Positions 41,837-51,721 of a stretch of DNA of 64,000 bases are shown here, piece after piece (the stretch's first letter is position 1; the number at the start of each line of letters is the position of its first letter). The stretch is taken from positions 1 through 64,000 of the forward strand of contig NZ_JAKNRW010000009.1 in the NCBI RefSeq assembly GCF_023072615.1. Direction: 5' to 3'. Source of the DNA: Pseudomonas violetae (GTDB lineage: Bacteria > Pseudomonadota > Gammaproteobacteria > Pseudomonadales > Pseudomonadaceae). The position numbers and the translations under genes were made by a program. Below the pieces are notes generated by a model that had not been told where the DNA came from, ran no database searches, and was given only the letters and a program-made list of their open reading frames with translations.

Positions 41837-42592
41837 ATGACCGAGGAGCGCGTCGAGCATCTGCTCGCCGAGGTACAGGATGAATTCGGTGTGATACGCG
41901 TGCTGGAAGTGGCGGATTACCGATTTCTCGAGTTCGGTGACGCCATTGAACAGAGCTGTGTGTTCACTGCCGACCCAAGCTGGCTCGAATACGATTACAC
42001 CCGCGCGATGCTGATTGGTGCGTTGTGCCATGAGCAGCCGGAAAGTGCGTTGTTCCTGGGGCTGGGCGCCGGTACGCTGACCCAGGCCTGCCTGAAATTC
42101 CTGCCACTGGAAGACGTCGAAGCCATCGAACTGCGGCCCGACGTGCCGCGCCTGGCCATCGAATACCTGGGGCTGGATGACGATCCGCGGCTGTATATCC
42201 GGGTCGGCGACGCGCTGGAGTTGCTCGATACCGCAGAGCCGGCAGACCTGATTTTTGTCGACCTCTATACCGATGTCGGGCCTGGGGTCGGTCACCTGGC
42301 CTGGAGTTTCCTGGAGAACTGTCAGAAACGCCTGAATCCGGGTGGATGGCTGGTGATCAACCAGTGGGCCACCGACGATGGCAAGCCGCTGGGCGCTGCG
42401 TTGTTGCGCGGGCTGTATCACCGGCATTACTGGGAGCTGCCGGTGAAGGAGGGCAATGTGATTCTGCTGGTGCCGTCGGAGCTGGATCAGGAGCTGGACA
42501 TGGATGGCCTGGTGGCCCGGGCCGAAGGGCTGGCGCCACGGTTGGGGTATTCGTTGCAGTCGCTGATCAAGGCGATTCGCCCGGCAACATAA
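41837..42592 (+). CDS. Spermidine synthase-like (SpeE-family) protein
   Basis: A 251-residue protein with a Rossmann methyltransferase-type fold: SALFLGLGAGTLTQACLKFL is the nucleotide-cofactor loop, EAIELRPDVPRLA the acidic end of the second strand, and DLIFVDLYTDVGPG the aminopropyltransferase-like segment. It lacks the full polyamine-binding signature of true SpeE, so the substrate is uncertain. ATG 41837 has GGAGACGAA before it. Confidence 0.8.
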   Translation: MTEERVEHLLAEVQDEFGVIRVLEVADYRFLEFGDAIEQSCVFTADPSWLEYDYTRAMLIGALCHEQPESALFLGLGAGTLTQACLKFLPLEDVEAIELRPDVPRLAIEYLGLDDDPRLYIRVGDALELLDTAEPADLIFVDLYTDVGPGVGHLAWSFLENCQKRLNPGGWLVINQWATDDGKPLGAALLRGLYHRHYWELPVKEGNVILLVPSELDQELDMDGLVARAEGLAPRLGYSLQSLIKAIRPAT

Positions 42593-42646
42593 GTCGGCGT
42601 CTTTGAGGGCCTCATCGCGGGCAAGCCCTCACAGTCAATACATCCC

Positions 42647-43438
42647 TCAAAGCCCTTTAAACACGCCGGGCCGCTTCTCGATCATCGACCGCACGCCTTC
42701 CTTGGCATCCTCACTGCCCAGCAGCTTCTTCACCAGCGGCGCCAACCCCAGCGCCGCCGCCGTTTCCCCTTCGTAACGCGCCTGGCGGGCCGACATCAGT
42801 GTCGCCTGAACCCCAGGCGGTGCCTGCCGGGCGATCCGTTCAGCAAGCTCAAGGGCCCGGGGTAGCAAATCCTCGCTGGCCATGACTTCCTGAACAAGAC
42901 CTAAGTGCAATGCTTCATGGGCATCGAATTCATCCCCTGTGAGTAACCAGCGCATCGCATTGCCCCAACCCGCGACCTGATGCAGGCGCAAAGTGGCGCC
43001 GCCAAACGGGAAGATCCCGCGCTGCACTTCTTTCTGGGCGAAGCGGGTATTGCTGGCGCACAGATTGATATCAGCGGCCAGCATCAATTCGATGCCGATG
43101 GTCAGGCAGTAACCTTGGGCGGCGACAATCACTGGTTTGGTCACCCGAGGGCCGGCCAGGATGCCCCATGGGTCGCAGCCACCGGCTGGCGCCTGCCAAC
43201 CGTCGGCCAAGCCGGCGCTGGCGCTGACCAGGTCGAGTCCGGCGGTGAAGTGGTCGCCATGGCCGAACACCACCGCCACCCGCGCTTCGCCGTCGGCTTC
43301 GAATTCGCCATAGGCCAGGCTCAGTTCGTTCAGCAGATCGAGATCGAACGCATTGCGCTTTACCACCCGGTCCAAGCCGATCAACAGCACATGACCACAC
43401 CGTTCACGGCTGACTCGACTGGAGCAGGGCTGATTCAT
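42647..43438 (-). CDS. Crotonase/enoyl-CoA hydratase family protein
   Basis: A 263-residue protein of the crotonase superfamily: NAFDLDLLNELSLAYGEFEA, FGHGDHFTAGLDLVS (oxyanion-hole strand), KPVIVAAQGYCLTIGIELML and AADINLCASNTRFAQKEVQR. ATG 43438 begins MNQPCSSRVSRERCG; the longer open frame has an unlikely Pro/Arg-rich extension. The catalytic glutamate of hydratases is not clearly placed, so isomerase or other acyl-CoA chemistry is possible. Confidence 0.85.
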   Translation of the reverse strand: MNQPCSSRVSRERCGHVLLIGLDRVVKRNAFDLDLLNELSLAYGEFEADGEARVAVVFGHGDHFTAGLDLVSASAGLADGWQAPAGGCDPWGILAGPRVTKPVIVAAQGYCLTIGIELMLAADINLCASNTRFAQKEVQRGIFPFGGATLRLHQVAGWGNAMRWLLTGDEFDAHEALHLGLVQEVMASEDLLPRALELAERIARQAPPGVQATLMSARQARYEGETAAALGLAPLVKKLLGSEDAKEGVRSMIEKRPGVFKGL

Positions 43439-43870
43439 GGTGCAATTCCTCGGGCAGGAAGGGAGTGGACGCCGGGGGCAGGGCTGAGAGGACGGGTCAG
43501 CAGGGTGAACCGTTTTAGCGCCATCTCCAGCAGGGCCGGGCCTTTGAAAAGTAGACCCTGGTTGGATTCTGCGCAAAGCCTTTGACACAATGGCGTATAC
43601 GTCAGTTTTCCGACAAATAATGCTCCCTTTTTGCCCGAATTCCGGTATAGTGCGCGCCGGCCTTTAACCGGGCCGCGTTTAGGTAGCGCAATTCCCCGAA
43701 GTCAGCTTCGGCTGCACGTCCGCACAGCGGACTCTCCCTTGACGAATCTTTTTCATTCATTCGTTTTCGCAAATCCCCGCCGACAAAGCAGCCAGGGCGA
43801 CTCTTGAGTCTTACACGGCATGCGCAGCTTTGGAGCATGGGTCTTTGCGGATGCACTTAGAGGCAGACCC
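43439..43870 (+). promoter_or_regulatory. Intergenic region with the long structured deaD leader
   Basis: No gene in these 432 bases. TATAGT at 43646-43651 is a plausible -10. Two tight hairpins follow, CCGAAG/CTTCGG (43696-43711) and GTCCGC/GCGGAC (43718-43732), then the start-codon hairpin described separately. If transcription starts near 43658 the leader is a little over 200 bases, long for a housekeeping gene and like the leaders of cold-shock helicase genes. Confidence 0.55.
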
Positions 43871-43873
43871 ATG
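43836..43873 (+). promoter_or_regulatory. Hairpin sequestering the deaD ribosome site and start codon
   Basis: CATGGGTCT (43836-43844) pairs perfectly with AGACCCATG (43865-43873), the latter including the deaD ATG. The Shine-Dalgarno AGAGG lies in the loop side just before the second arm. Folding would limit initiation; helicase activity or temperature could control it. Confidence 0.6.
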
Positions 43874-45544
43874 ACCCAGGAAACCGGCGGCTTCGCCGCT
43901 TTTAATCTTAATCCGAATATCCTTGCAGCCGTCATCGCGACTGGCTACGAAGAACCTTCGGCTATTCAGCAGCAATCGATCCCGATCATCATGGCCGGCC
44001 ACGACATGATTGGCCAGGCGCAAACCGGTACGGGTAAAACCGCTGCGTTCGCCCTGCCTATCCTGCATTGCATCGATCCTGCCAAGCGCGAGCCGCAAGC
44101 CCTGATCCTGGCGCCAACCCGTGAGTTGGCGCTGCAAGTAGCAACCGCTTTCGAAACCTACGCCAAGCAAATGCCGGGCGTTACCGTTGTGGCCGTTTAC
44201 GGCGGCGCGCCTATGGGCCCACAACTGAAAGCAATCCGTAACGGCGCACAGATCGTTGTCGCCACCCCGGGCCGTCTGTGCGACCACCTGCGTCGCGACG
44301 AAAAAGTCCTGTCGACCGTGAACCACCTGGTTCTCGACGAAGCGGACGAAATGCTCAAACTGGGTTTCATGGACGACCTCGAAGTTATCTTCAAGGCCCT
44401 GCCTGCAACCCGTCAGACCGTATTGTTCTCGGCAACCTTGCCGCAGTCGATTCGTGCCATTGCCGAACGCCATTTGCGCGATCCGCAACACGTGAAGATC
44501 CAGACCAAGACTCAGACCGTTACCGCGATCGAACAGGCTCACCTGTTGGTTCACGCTGACCAGAAGACCTCGGCTGTATTGAGCCTGCTGGAAGTTGAAG
44601 ATTTCGACGCGCTGATCATGTTCGTGCGCACCAAGCAAGCGACCCTGGACCTGGCCAGCGCCCTGGAAGCCAAAGGCTACAAAGCCGCTGCGCTGAACGG
44701 TGACATTGCCCAGAACCAGCGTGAGCGCGTGATCGACTCCCTCAAGGATGGCCGTCTGGACATCGTTGTGGCGACCGACGTTGCCGCTCGTGGCCTGGAC
44801 GTTCCGCGCATCACTCACGTGTTCAACGTTGACATGCCGTACGATCCAGAGTCCTACGTTCACCGTATCGGCCGTACTGGCCGTGCCGGGCGCGAAGGTC
44901 GTGCGTTGCTGCTGGTGACTCCGCGTGAGCGCCGTATGTTGCAAGTGATCGAGCGTGTAACCGGTCAAAAGGTTGCCGAAGTTCGCCTGCCGGACGCCCA
45001 AGCTGTTCTCGATGCTCGCATCAAGAAGTTGACCAACAGCCTGTCGCCGCTGGTAGCTGATGCCGAATCGACCCACGGTGATCTGCTCGATCGCCTGACC
45101 GCCGACATCGGCTGCACTCCGCGCGCCTTGGCCGCTGCTCTGTTGCGCAAGGCAACCAACGCTCAGGCGTTGACCCTGGCCGCGATCGAGAAAGAACGTC
45201 CGCTGGTGCCGAACAATGCACCCCGTGGCGATCGTCCAGAGCGTACCGGTGATCGTCCGGACCGTGGTGATCGTGAGCGTCGCGCTCCGGTTCCATTGGC
45301 TGAAGGTCGTGCTCGTTGCCGTACCGCGCTGGGTGCGCGTGATGGTATCGCTGCCAAGAACCTGCTGGGCGCCATCCTGAATGAAGGCGGCCTGGCTCGT
45401 GAAGCCATCGGTCGCATCCAGGTGCGTGACAGCTTCAGCCTCGTCGAGCTGCCGGAAGATGGTCTGGAAAAACTCCTGACCAAACTGAAGGACACTCGCG
45501 TTGCCGGCAAGCAGTTGAAGCTGCGTCGCTATCGCGAAGATTGA
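43871..45544 (+). CDS. deaD: DEAD-box ATP-dependent RNA helicase DeaD/CsdA-like
   Basis: A 557-residue helicase. The Q motif (GYEEPSAIQQQSIP), AQTGTGKT near residue 52, PTRELA, VLDEADEML, LFSATLP and HRIGRTGRAGREG are all present, forming two RecA-like domains. A C-terminal extension has an Arg/Asp/Gly-rich linker (DRPERTGDRPDRGDRERR) and a DbpA-type RNA-binding domain (RCRTALGARDGIAAKNLLGA). It acts in ribosome assembly and mRNA structure at low temperature. ATG 43871 has AGAGG upstream; the 17-codon longer frame is part of the leader. Confidence 0.93.
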   Translation: MTQETGGFAAFNLNPNILAAVIATGYEEPSAIQQQSIPIIMAGHDMIGQAQTGTGKTAAFALPILHCIDPAKREPQALILAPTRELALQVATAFETYAKQMPGVTVVAVYGGAPMGPQLKAIRNGAQIVVATPGRLCDHLRRDEKVLSTVNHLVLDEADEMLKLGFMDDLEVIFKALPATRQTVLFSATLPQSIRAIAERHLRDPQHVKIQTKTQTVTAIEQAHLLVHADQKTSAVLSLLEVEDFDALIMFVRTKQATLDLASALEAKGYKAAALNGDIAQNQRERVIDSLKDGRLDIVVATDVAARGLDVPRITHVFNVDMPYDPESYVHRIGRTGRAGREGRALLLVTPRERRMLQVIERVTGQKVAEVRLPDAQAVLDARIKKLTNSLSPLVADAESTHGDLLDRLTADIGCTPRALAAALLRKATNAQALTLAAIEKERPLVPNNAPRGDRPERTGDRPDRGDRERRAPVPLAEGRARCRTALGARDGIAAKNLLGAILNEGGLAREAIGRIQVRDSFSLVELPEDGLEKLLTKLKDTRVAGKQLKLRRYRED

Positions 45545-45572
45545 TCGGCCCCTGGGTTGATTGATCGAACAT

Positions 45573-45606
45573 AAAAAATCCCCGACTGGTTCGGGGATTT
45601 TTTTTT
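45573..45606 (+). terminator. Rho-independent terminator of deaD
   Basis: AAAAAATCCCCGA and TCGGGGATTTTTT form a strong stem with loop CTGGT and a run of T at the end. Confidence 0.9.
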
Positions 45607-45697
45607 GCCTGCGATTTGTTGTCGCCTAGTGTTTGGTCGGCCACTGACCCCTGTGGGAGCGAGCAAGCCCACAAAGGTGAGTGGCTACAAGGGGAGG

Positions 45698-47854
45698 CTA
45701 CTCGGTTGTTTGGCCACCGCCTGCCGTTACCACCTGCACGCTCATGCGCGGCGTTGCCAGATCCAGGCCTGCTTCATCCAGATGGCGTTTGAGCGACAGG
45801 TTGAACGCCCTGGACACTTCCCACTGCTTGATCGGCGCCGTCTTGAACCGGGCGCGCAGGATCGCATTGCCTGACTCGAAACTTTCGACGCCCTGGATCT
45901 CCAGTGGAGACCAGATGTTACGCCGCTGCAGCGGGTCGTTGCGCATTTTCTGGCCGACGTCACGCATCAGTTTGATCGCTTCGTCGATGTCCATGCTGGA
46001 CGGCACCGCCACCCGGAAAATCGCGTAGCCGAACTCCCGGGAGTAGTTCTTGATGCTTTTGATTTCACTGAACGGGATGGTGTGGACGATACCGTCGATA
46101 TCCCGCAGGCGTACCGTGCGGATGGTCAGCCCTTCGACGGTACCCAAGTGCCCGCCAACGTCTACATAGTCATCGATGGCCAGTGAGTCTTCTATGATGA
46201 TAAAAAGGCCGGTTATCAGGTCGGCGACCAGGGATTGCGCGCCGAAACCGATGGCGAGGCCGATCACGCCGGCACCCGCCAGCAGCGGTGTGACGTTCAT
46301 GCCCATATTCGCCAGGGCGACGATCAGCGCGATGATGAAAATGGCCACGAACAGCACGTTGCGAATCAGCGGCATCATGGTCTGCGCGCGGGCATTGGCC
46401 AGGCCTTTGCGCGAGCGGGTGAGGGCGTGGTGTACCGCAGTGTCACTGAGAATCCAGATCAGCCAGGCGAAAATCAGCGTACCGGAAAGACTCAGCAACT
46501 TGACGCTGACTTCATGCCCTTCGCCCTCGGTGAAGGCGATCAACGACATACCCCAAACGCGCAGGCCGAGTTCAATGAACGCTAGCCAGACCACCAGATG
46601 CGCCAGGGTATAGAAGAAGTTTTTCAGGCGGTCCGAATACAGCGCATGGCGCTTCACCCCGCGTTGCGGCTTGAGCGAGTGGCGCCGCACCAGGCCGTTG
46701 ATCACCATGCACAACACCAGCAGCACGGTGCAGATCAGTGACTGGCGCAAAGCGGTGCTGGTGTCGCCGGCGGAAACAAAAGTGGCGAATAGGGAGATTG
46801 CCACCAGCACCAACGCCGGCACATACCAGAAGGTGCCGAGGATATCGATGCTGTCGCTGAGTGCGCGGCGGGTCAGGCGTCGGGACAACGGTTGGTTGCG
46901 GATCAGGTGGGCGATGGGGCGGCGGAAACGCAAGATGAACAGGCCCGTGGACAGCGCCCCCAGGACATTGGCGACTGTCGCCGCGGTGTGCGCCAGATGG
47001 CTGCCGAGGCTTTCGACCAGGCGCGGGTCGCTCAATGCCTCGCCGAACGCGGCGAAACTGCCGATCAGCCACAGCGGCCGGAAGGCCTGATGGCGCAAGA
47101 TATACAAGGCGCGGTGCCGATGCGGGCCGTCCAGCACCGAAAAGGCGATCACGCAGATAGCCGAGAAGCAGGTGCCCACCACCAGTGCATAGGCAAGGAC
47201 CATGGCCAGGCTTTTGCCCAGTGACGACGGCAGGGCGTAGGTCATGTAGACGGTCATGATCAGGGCGACCAGCCAGGGCCCAAGTTTGCGCAGCGCGAAG
47301 CGCAACATATCCAGCGCCTTTGGGTGCTGCGGCAGCTCTTCAGTCAGGCCGAAGCGCATGCGCACGCGGTGGCCGAGCCAGATCAGCACGGCGGCAAGCA
47401 GGCTCCAGACCATCAGGATCATGGCAAAGGCGAAGATGATCGGAAGCCACTCGTTGGCTGGCAGGATCAAGGCTTGCAGTTCGTCCTTGGCCAAGTCGTA
47501 TTCTTCTGACCAGCGTGTGATCGGGCTGTCGGCTCCGGAAAACTGCTTCTCGAAACTGGCCAATGTGCCGCCGATCAATCCAAGTACCCCCTGTTCCGCG
47601 GCGGGCTGGGCTTGCTTGGTGGCATCGCGGAGTTTCTTCAGGTCTGCGAGTAACTTGCTGCGTTGCTGGTCATTCTCCAGCGACTTGATGACTTCGTCCA
47701 GGGACTGTCCGAGCGGCGCTTGCGCCTCCGGCTGGGGTTTCGCCGAGCCGCTGATCAGCCCAGGCAGGCCGACCGCCTCGGCTGGCGCCAGCGGTAGTAG
47801 CGTCATGAGGCAGACGAGGAGGAAATACGGCAGGGCAAAAAGACGAACGAACAC
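45698..47854 (-). CDS. MscS-family mechanosensitive channel, large YbiO-like
   Basis: A 718-residue inner-membrane protein. A signal peptide (LFALPYFLLVCLMTLLPLAP) is followed by a periplasmic helical domain (DEVIKSLENDQQRSKLLADL), about ten membrane segments, and the MscS pore and beta domain: ANMGMNVTPLLAGAGVIGLA, IGFGAQSLVADLITGLFIII then EDSLAIDDYVDV. The length and layout match E. coli YbiO. It would release solutes on osmotic downshock. Confidence 0.9.
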   Translation of the reverse strand: MFVRLFALPYFLLVCLMTLLPLAPAEAVGLPGLISGSAKPQPEAQAPLGQSLDEVIKSLENDQQRSKLLADLKKLRDATKQAQPAAEQGVLGLIGGTLASFEKQFSGADSPITRWSEEYDLAKDELQALILPANEWLPIIFAFAMILMVWSLLAAVLIWLGHRVRMRFGLTEELPQHPKALDMLRFALRKLGPWLVALIMTVYMTYALPSSLGKSLAMVLAYALVVGTCFSAICVIAFSVLDGPHRHRALYILRHQAFRPLWLIGSFAAFGEALSDPRLVESLGSHLAHTAATVANVLGALSTGLFILRFRRPIAHLIRNQPLSRRLTRRALSDSIDILGTFWYVPALVLVAISLFATFVSAGDTSTALRQSLICTVLLVLCMVINGLVRRHSLKPQRGVKRHALYSDRLKNFFYTLAHLVVWLAFIELGLRVWGMSLIAFTEGEGHEVSVKLLSLSGTLIFAWLIWILSDTAVHHALTRSRKGLANARAQTMMPLIRNVLFVAIFIIALIVALANMGMNVTPLLAGAGVIGLAIGFGAQSLVADLITGLFIIIEDSLAIDDYVDVGGHLGTVEGLTIRTVRLRDIDGIVHTIPFSEIKSIKNYSREFGYAIFRVAVPSSMDIDEAIKLMRDVGQKMRNDPLQRRNIWSPLEIQGVESFESGNAILRARFKTAPIKQWEVSRAFNLSLKRHLDEAGLDLATPRMSVQVVTAGGGQTTE

Positions 47855-47930
47855 TAGGCGGTCAACCTTGGGGGATCAGATTGGCCGAGTGTACGAGCCC
47901 GCCAAAATCAATGCGAGTCGGGGCGAGTAT

Positions 47931-48107
47931 TTATTCGTTGAGTTTGGCGAGGATTTTGAATACCACGGTGCCAAGGATCGTCAGCATGCCAATCCACATC
48001 GCGAACACGCCGGCGTTCTTGTCGCGGAAATTGAAGCCGATGGCCAGCAGGATCATTCCGCTGAGGATCGGGATCAGCATGGCGTGGAACGACTGGATTG
48101 TGATCAT
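47931..48107 (-). CDS. Small membrane protein
   Basis: A 58-residue protein, too short for most gene finders. MITIQSFHAMLIPILSGMIL begins the first hydrophobic helix, then FNFRDKNAGVF is a short charged turn and AMWIGMLTILGTVVFKILAK the second helix. AAGGCAG precedes the ATG at good spacing. It stands upstream of the MscS-type gene on the same strand. No function known. Confidence 0.7.
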   Translation of the reverse strand: MITIQSFHAMLIPILSGMILLAIGFNFRDKNAGVFAMWIGMLTILGTVVFKILAKLNE

Positions 48108-48192
48108 CAGCGACTGCCTTGTCGAAAGGGTTACTTTGATTTTAGGTGGCTTTTACGAAACTGAAAACAATCATGAGGGCGGCGCGATTGTT

Positions 48193-48242
48193 GTGGCGAG
48201 GGCGCTTGTCGGATGCGGCGATCCGGCAAGCTCCCTCGCCAC
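48193..48242. repeat. REP-type inverted repeat
   Basis: GTGGCGAGGGCGCTTG and CAAGCTCCCTCGCCAC form an imperfect hairpin of the Pseudomonas REP type between the small membrane protein and apeB. Confidence 0.7.
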
Positions 48243-48256
48243 GGGGTGGGGGTGGA

Positions 48257-49546
48257 TCAGGGCATCTCGTGACTGGCGTAGAACGCGCTCAGCACCTTCA
48301 CTAGGTGCGCCAGGTCATGGCTGCCGCACAACTCGCGGATCGAGTGCATGGCAAATGTCGGCAAGCCGATGTCGACGGTGCGTACGCCCAGATGGCTGGC
48401 GGTGATCGGGCCGATGGTTGAGCCGCAGCCCATGTCGCTGCGCACCACGAAGCTTTGCACTGGCACTTCTTCAGCCATGCACAGGTGGCGGAAGAACCCG
48501 GCGGTTTCGCTATTGGTGGCGTAGCGCTGGTTGCTGTTAACCTTGATTACCGGGCCAGCGTTGAGTTTCGGGCCGTGGTTGGCATCGTGCTTGTCCGCAT
48601 AGTTGGGGTGCACGCCATGGGCGTTGTCGGCCGATACCAGAAGGGACTTCTGGATGGTACGGACAAACTCGTCACCCTCTGGTAGCAAGCGGCGCAACGT
48701 TTGCTCGAGCATTGGGCCATCGGCACCACAGGCCGAGCAGGAGCCGACTTCTTCGTGGTCGTTGGCAACCAGCACGCAGGTTTCATCGGTTTCGGCGGTG
48801 AGCAGCGCCTGCAGGCCGGCATAGCACGACAGCAGGTTGTCCAGGCGTGCGCCGGCAATGAAATCGCCATGCAGGCCGATGATCGAAGCGCCTTGGGTGT
48901 CGTAGAAGCTCAGCTCATAGTCGAGCACTACGTCGGCATTCAAGCCGTGCTCCAGGGCCAGTTGGTTGGTGAGTACTGCGCGAAAATCCACGCGCTCGTC
49001 ACCGGCAAACTGCGCGAGGATCGGCGGCAGTTCGGTCTGGGCATTGATCGCCCAGCCCATGTTGGCTTCACGATTGAGGTGAATGGCCAGGTTGGGAATG
49101 ACTGCGATCGGCAGCTTGAAATCGATCAACTGGCTCTCGACCTTGCCGTCGCGGCGGAAGGTCACCCGGCCGGCCAGTGACAGGTCGCGGTCAAACCAGG
49201 GGGCTAGCAGGGCGCCACCATAAACTTCCACGCCCAACTGCCAGAAACCCTGGCGCTGCAGTTCCGGCTGCGGCTTGACGCGCAGGCACGGGCTGTCGGT
49301 GTGCGCACCCACCAGGCGGATGCCGTTGTTGAGCGGGGAGTGACGGCCCATCTTGATCGCCACAATCGAAGAGTCGTTGCGGGTGACGTAGTAGCGACCG
49401 TTCGCTTCGGTGCTCCAGGACTCGCGCTCGTCAAGGCGCTGGTAGCCTGCCGCTTCCAGGCGTTGTACAAGGCTGGCAGTGGCATGAAAGGGGGTAGGGG
49501 AGGCCTTGAGGAAGTCGATCAGGCCTTGGTTCAACTCTTCGCGCAT
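48257..49546 (-). CDS. apeB: M18-family aminopeptidase
   Basis: A 429-residue cytosolic metallopeptidase. Zinc-ligand regions are visible: [15 protein letters not shown] (His and Asp), [20 protein letters not shown] (Glu-Glu), [14 protein letters not shown] and the late [20 protein letters not shown]. It removes N-terminal, often acidic, residues from peptides. The order apeB-rluA-minE-minD-minC is the standard Pseudomonas arrangement. Full length. Confidence 0.92.
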   Translation of the reverse strand: MREELNQGLIDFLKASPTPFHATASLVQRLEAAGYQRLDERESWSTEANGRYYVTRNDSSIVAIKMGRHSPLNNGIRLVGAHTDSPCLRVKPQPELQRQGFWQLGVEVYGGALLAPWFDRDLSLAGRVTFRRDGKVESQLIDFKLPIAVIPNLAIHLNREANMGWAINAQTELPPILAQFAGDERVDFRAVLTNQLALEHGLNADVVLDYELSFYDTQGASIIGLHGDFIAGARLDNLLSCYAGLQALLTAETDETCVLVANDHEEVGSCSACGADGPMLEQTLRRLLPEGDEFVRTIQKSLLVSADNAHGVHPNYADKHDANHGPKLNAGPVIKVNSNQRYATNSETAGFFRHLCMAEEVPVQSFVVRSDMGCGSTIGPITASHLGVRTVDIGLPTFAMHSIRELCGSHDLAHLVKVLSAFYASHEMP

Positions 49547-49635
49547 AAAAAGCTCCAGACAGCAGTGGCGCCAGTTTAACGTATTGGACCTGGCTTGTGC
49601 TTACGGCGCGGGTCCCTGTGGGAGCAGGCAGCAGC

Positions 49636-50271
49636 CTAGAACGGCGCGGGACACTCGAAGCGCAGGCGTTCGCCGGTTTGCGGGTGGGTGAAGCTCAGCA
49701 TGCTGGCGTGCAGGCATAGCCTCGGCCAGGCGGCCAGTGCTTGTTCGTGGGCATAAAGCCCATCACCCAGCAATGGGTGGCCGATGGAGAGCATATGCAC
49801 GCGTAGTTGATGGGAGCGCCCGGTGATAGGTGTCAGTTCGACCCGGCACCCGTCACCGCAGCGTTCCAGCACGCGCCAGAACGTCAGCGCATGTTTGCCG
49901 AATTCATGATCCACTACATGCCGGGGTTTGGTCGGAGGGTCGTAGCGCAGTGGCAAGTCGATGCTGCCACTGTCCAGTTCGGGCTGGCCCCAGCAGAGGG
50001 CGGTGTAGGCTTTTTCCGTTTCGCGGTCGTGGAACTGCCGGGACAGTTCGCGATGAGTATCCGGGTCACGGGCCAGCAGGATGATGCCGGACGTTTCCCA
50101 ATCCAGCCGGTGGACGATGCGCGCCTCGGGGTAGCCATTTTCTTGCAGGCGGGTGATCAGGCAGTCCTTGTTATCATCGGCCCGGCCGGGGACGGAGAGC
50201 AGCAAGGTCGGTTTGTTCACCACCAGGACGGCAGCGTCCTGATGAATGATCTGGATGTTGGACAGCGGCAT
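49636..50271 (-). CDS. rluA: Pseudouridine synthase RluA
   Basis: A 211-residue RluA-family enzyme. The catalytic aspartate is in IVHRLDWETSGIILLARD, with the family blocks LLSVPGRADDNKDCLI, EKAYTALCWGQPE and the C-terminal PITGRSHQLRVHMLSIGHPL. E. coli RluA modifies U746 of 23S rRNA and U32 of some tRNAs. There is no S4 domain, in keeping with RluA itself. Confidence 0.9.
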   Translation of the reverse strand: MPLSNIQIIHQDAAVLVVNKPTLLLSVPGRADDNKDCLITRLQENGYPEARIVHRLDWETSGIILLARDPDTHRELSRQFHDRETEKAYTALCWGQPELDSGSIDLPLRYDPPTKPRHVVDHEFGKHALTFWRVLERCGDGCRVELTPITGRSHQLRVHMLSIGHPLLGDGLYAHEQALAAWPRLCLHASMLSFTHPQTGERLRFECPAPF

Positions 50272-50324
50272 TAAAACAGCCTCGTAACAAACGCCAACGG
50301 CGACTCAGGCCCTCAGTGCCCAAT

Positions 50325-50405
50325 GTAGGAGCTGCCGCAGGCTGCGATCTTTTGATTTTGCTTTAAGAACAAGATCAAAAGATCGCAGCCTGCCGCAGCT
50401 CCTGC
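50325..50405. repeat. Inverted-repeat element between rluA and minE
   Basis: GTAGGAGCTGCCGCAGGCTG... folds back on ...CAGCCTGCCGCAGCTCCTGC around GATCTTTTGAT/ATCAAAAGATC. It is a long near-perfect hairpin of a repeat type widespread in the fluorescens group and may terminate minE transcription. Confidence 0.75.
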
Positions 50406-50452
50406 AAAAGCTCCCGAAGGGCCCAAGCCGCCGTGGCTCCAGCCGGATCGAC

Positions 50453-50707
50453 TCAGCGATCGGGCAGGGTGATATTGAGTTCCAGAATCGAGCAGCTGCC
50501 CTGGTTTTCCAGAGCGACATGCACGTCATCGGACCCGATATTGACGTACTTGCGGATCACCTCCACCAGTTCCTTTTGCAAGGCTGGCAGGTAGTCCGGT
50601 GTACTGCGTTGGCCGCGCTCATGCGCCACGATGATCTGCAGACGCTCTTTCGCTACCGAGGCTGTGCTTGGCTTCTTGTTGGCACGAAAGAAGTCAAAAA
50701 TGTTCAT
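50453..50707 (-). CDS. minE: Cell division topological specificity factor MinE
   Basis: An 84-residue protein with the MinE membrane-binding start [12 protein letters not shown], the MinD-interacting helix [16 protein letters not shown] and the topological domain [20 protein letters not shown]. It stimulates the MinD ATPase and drives pole-to-pole oscillation. The ATG touches the minD stop by one base. Confidence 0.95.
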   Translation of the reverse strand: MNIFDFFRANKKPSTASVAKERLQIIVAHERGQRSTPDYLPALQKELVEVIRKYVNIGSDDVHVALENQGSCSILELNITLPDR

Positions 50708-51519
50708 TACCTACCTCCAAACAGGCGCTCGAAGAATCCCTTCTTCGTGACATCGAGAAAACGATGCTCCAAGGTTTTGCCCAGCAGACGATCGACGGCA
50801 TCGCTGTATGCCTGGCCGGCGTCGCTCTGGTCGTCGAGAATCACGGGTACACCCGAGTTGGAGGCCTTGAGCACAGCCTGGGATTCCGGAATCACGCCCA
50901 GCAGGGTGACAGACAGGATTTCCTTGACGTCCTCGACGCCAAGCATTTCACCATCATTCACGCGTTGCGGGTTGTAGCGGGTCAGCAGCAGGTGTTCCTT
51001 GATCGGGTCCTCGCCCCTTTCAGCACGACGCGACTTGCTGGCAAGCAGGCCCAACATGCGATCCGAGTCACGTACCGAGGACACTTCCGGGTTGGTGACG
51101 ATGATCGCTTCATCAGCGAAGTACATCGCCAGGTGAGCGCCTTTCTCAATGCCTGCCGGGGAGTCGCAGACCACGAATTCGAAGTCTTCCTTCAACGCCA
51201 TCAGGACTTTTTCCACGCCTTCGACGGTCAGCGCGTCTTTGTCGCGGGTCTGGCTGGCGGCCAGTACGTAAAGGTTTTCCAGGCGCTTGTCTTTGATCAG
51301 GGCCTGCTGCAGGTTGGCTTCGCCGTTGACCACGTTGACGAAGTCATACACCACGCGGCGCTCGCAACCCATGATCAGGTCGAGGTTACGCAGGCCCACG
51401 TCGAAGTCGACGATAACTGTCTTGTGGCCGCGCAGTGCGAGGCCGGTACCGATAGCGGCACTGGTGGTGGTCTTACCCACACCACCCTTGCCGGATGTAA
51501 CCACGAGAATCTTGGCCAA
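50707..51519 (-). CDS. minD: Septum-site determining ATPase MinD
   Basis: A 270-residue ParA-type ATPase with the deviant Walker [12 protein letters not shown] starting at residue 11, the switch [29 protein letters not shown], and the C-terminal amphipathic membrane helix ([17 protein letters not shown]). It recruits MinC to the membrane at the poles. Confidence 0.96.
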   Translation of the reverse strand: MAKILVVTSGKGGVGKTTTSAAIGTGLALRGHKTVIVDFDVGLRNLDLIMGCERRVVYDFVNVVNGEANLQQALIKDKRLENLYVLAASQTRDKDALTVEGVEKVLMALKEDFEFVVCDSPAGIEKGAHLAMYFADEAIIVTNPEVSSVRDSDRMLGLLASKSRRAERGEDPIKEHLLLTRYNPQRVNDGEMLGVEDVKEILSVTLLGVIPESQAVLKASNSGVPVILDDQSDAGQAYSDAVDRLLGKTLEHRFLDVTKKGFFERLFGGR

Positions 51520-51721
51520 GGTGTTTCACCCCTAAGGAAAAAGGACATTTAGCCCCTGAAAAAACATCTCTGGAAAACTACTGCAGTCGGACAGCCTTGG
51601 CTGGAATCTGGCCCTGAACGGCACTTACCTTCGGTAAACACTGCTTTCTGGCCTTTTTCCGACTTCGTTCAAGCCGTTTTCGCTACGTTTTAGAGATGCT
51701 TGGAAAATGCGGCAGTATCCG

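Noticed and set aside
43811..45076. 421-residue open frame antisense to deaD
   Set aside because: It is a shadow of the strongly GC3-biased deaD coding sequence. It has no ribosome site or recognisable domain.
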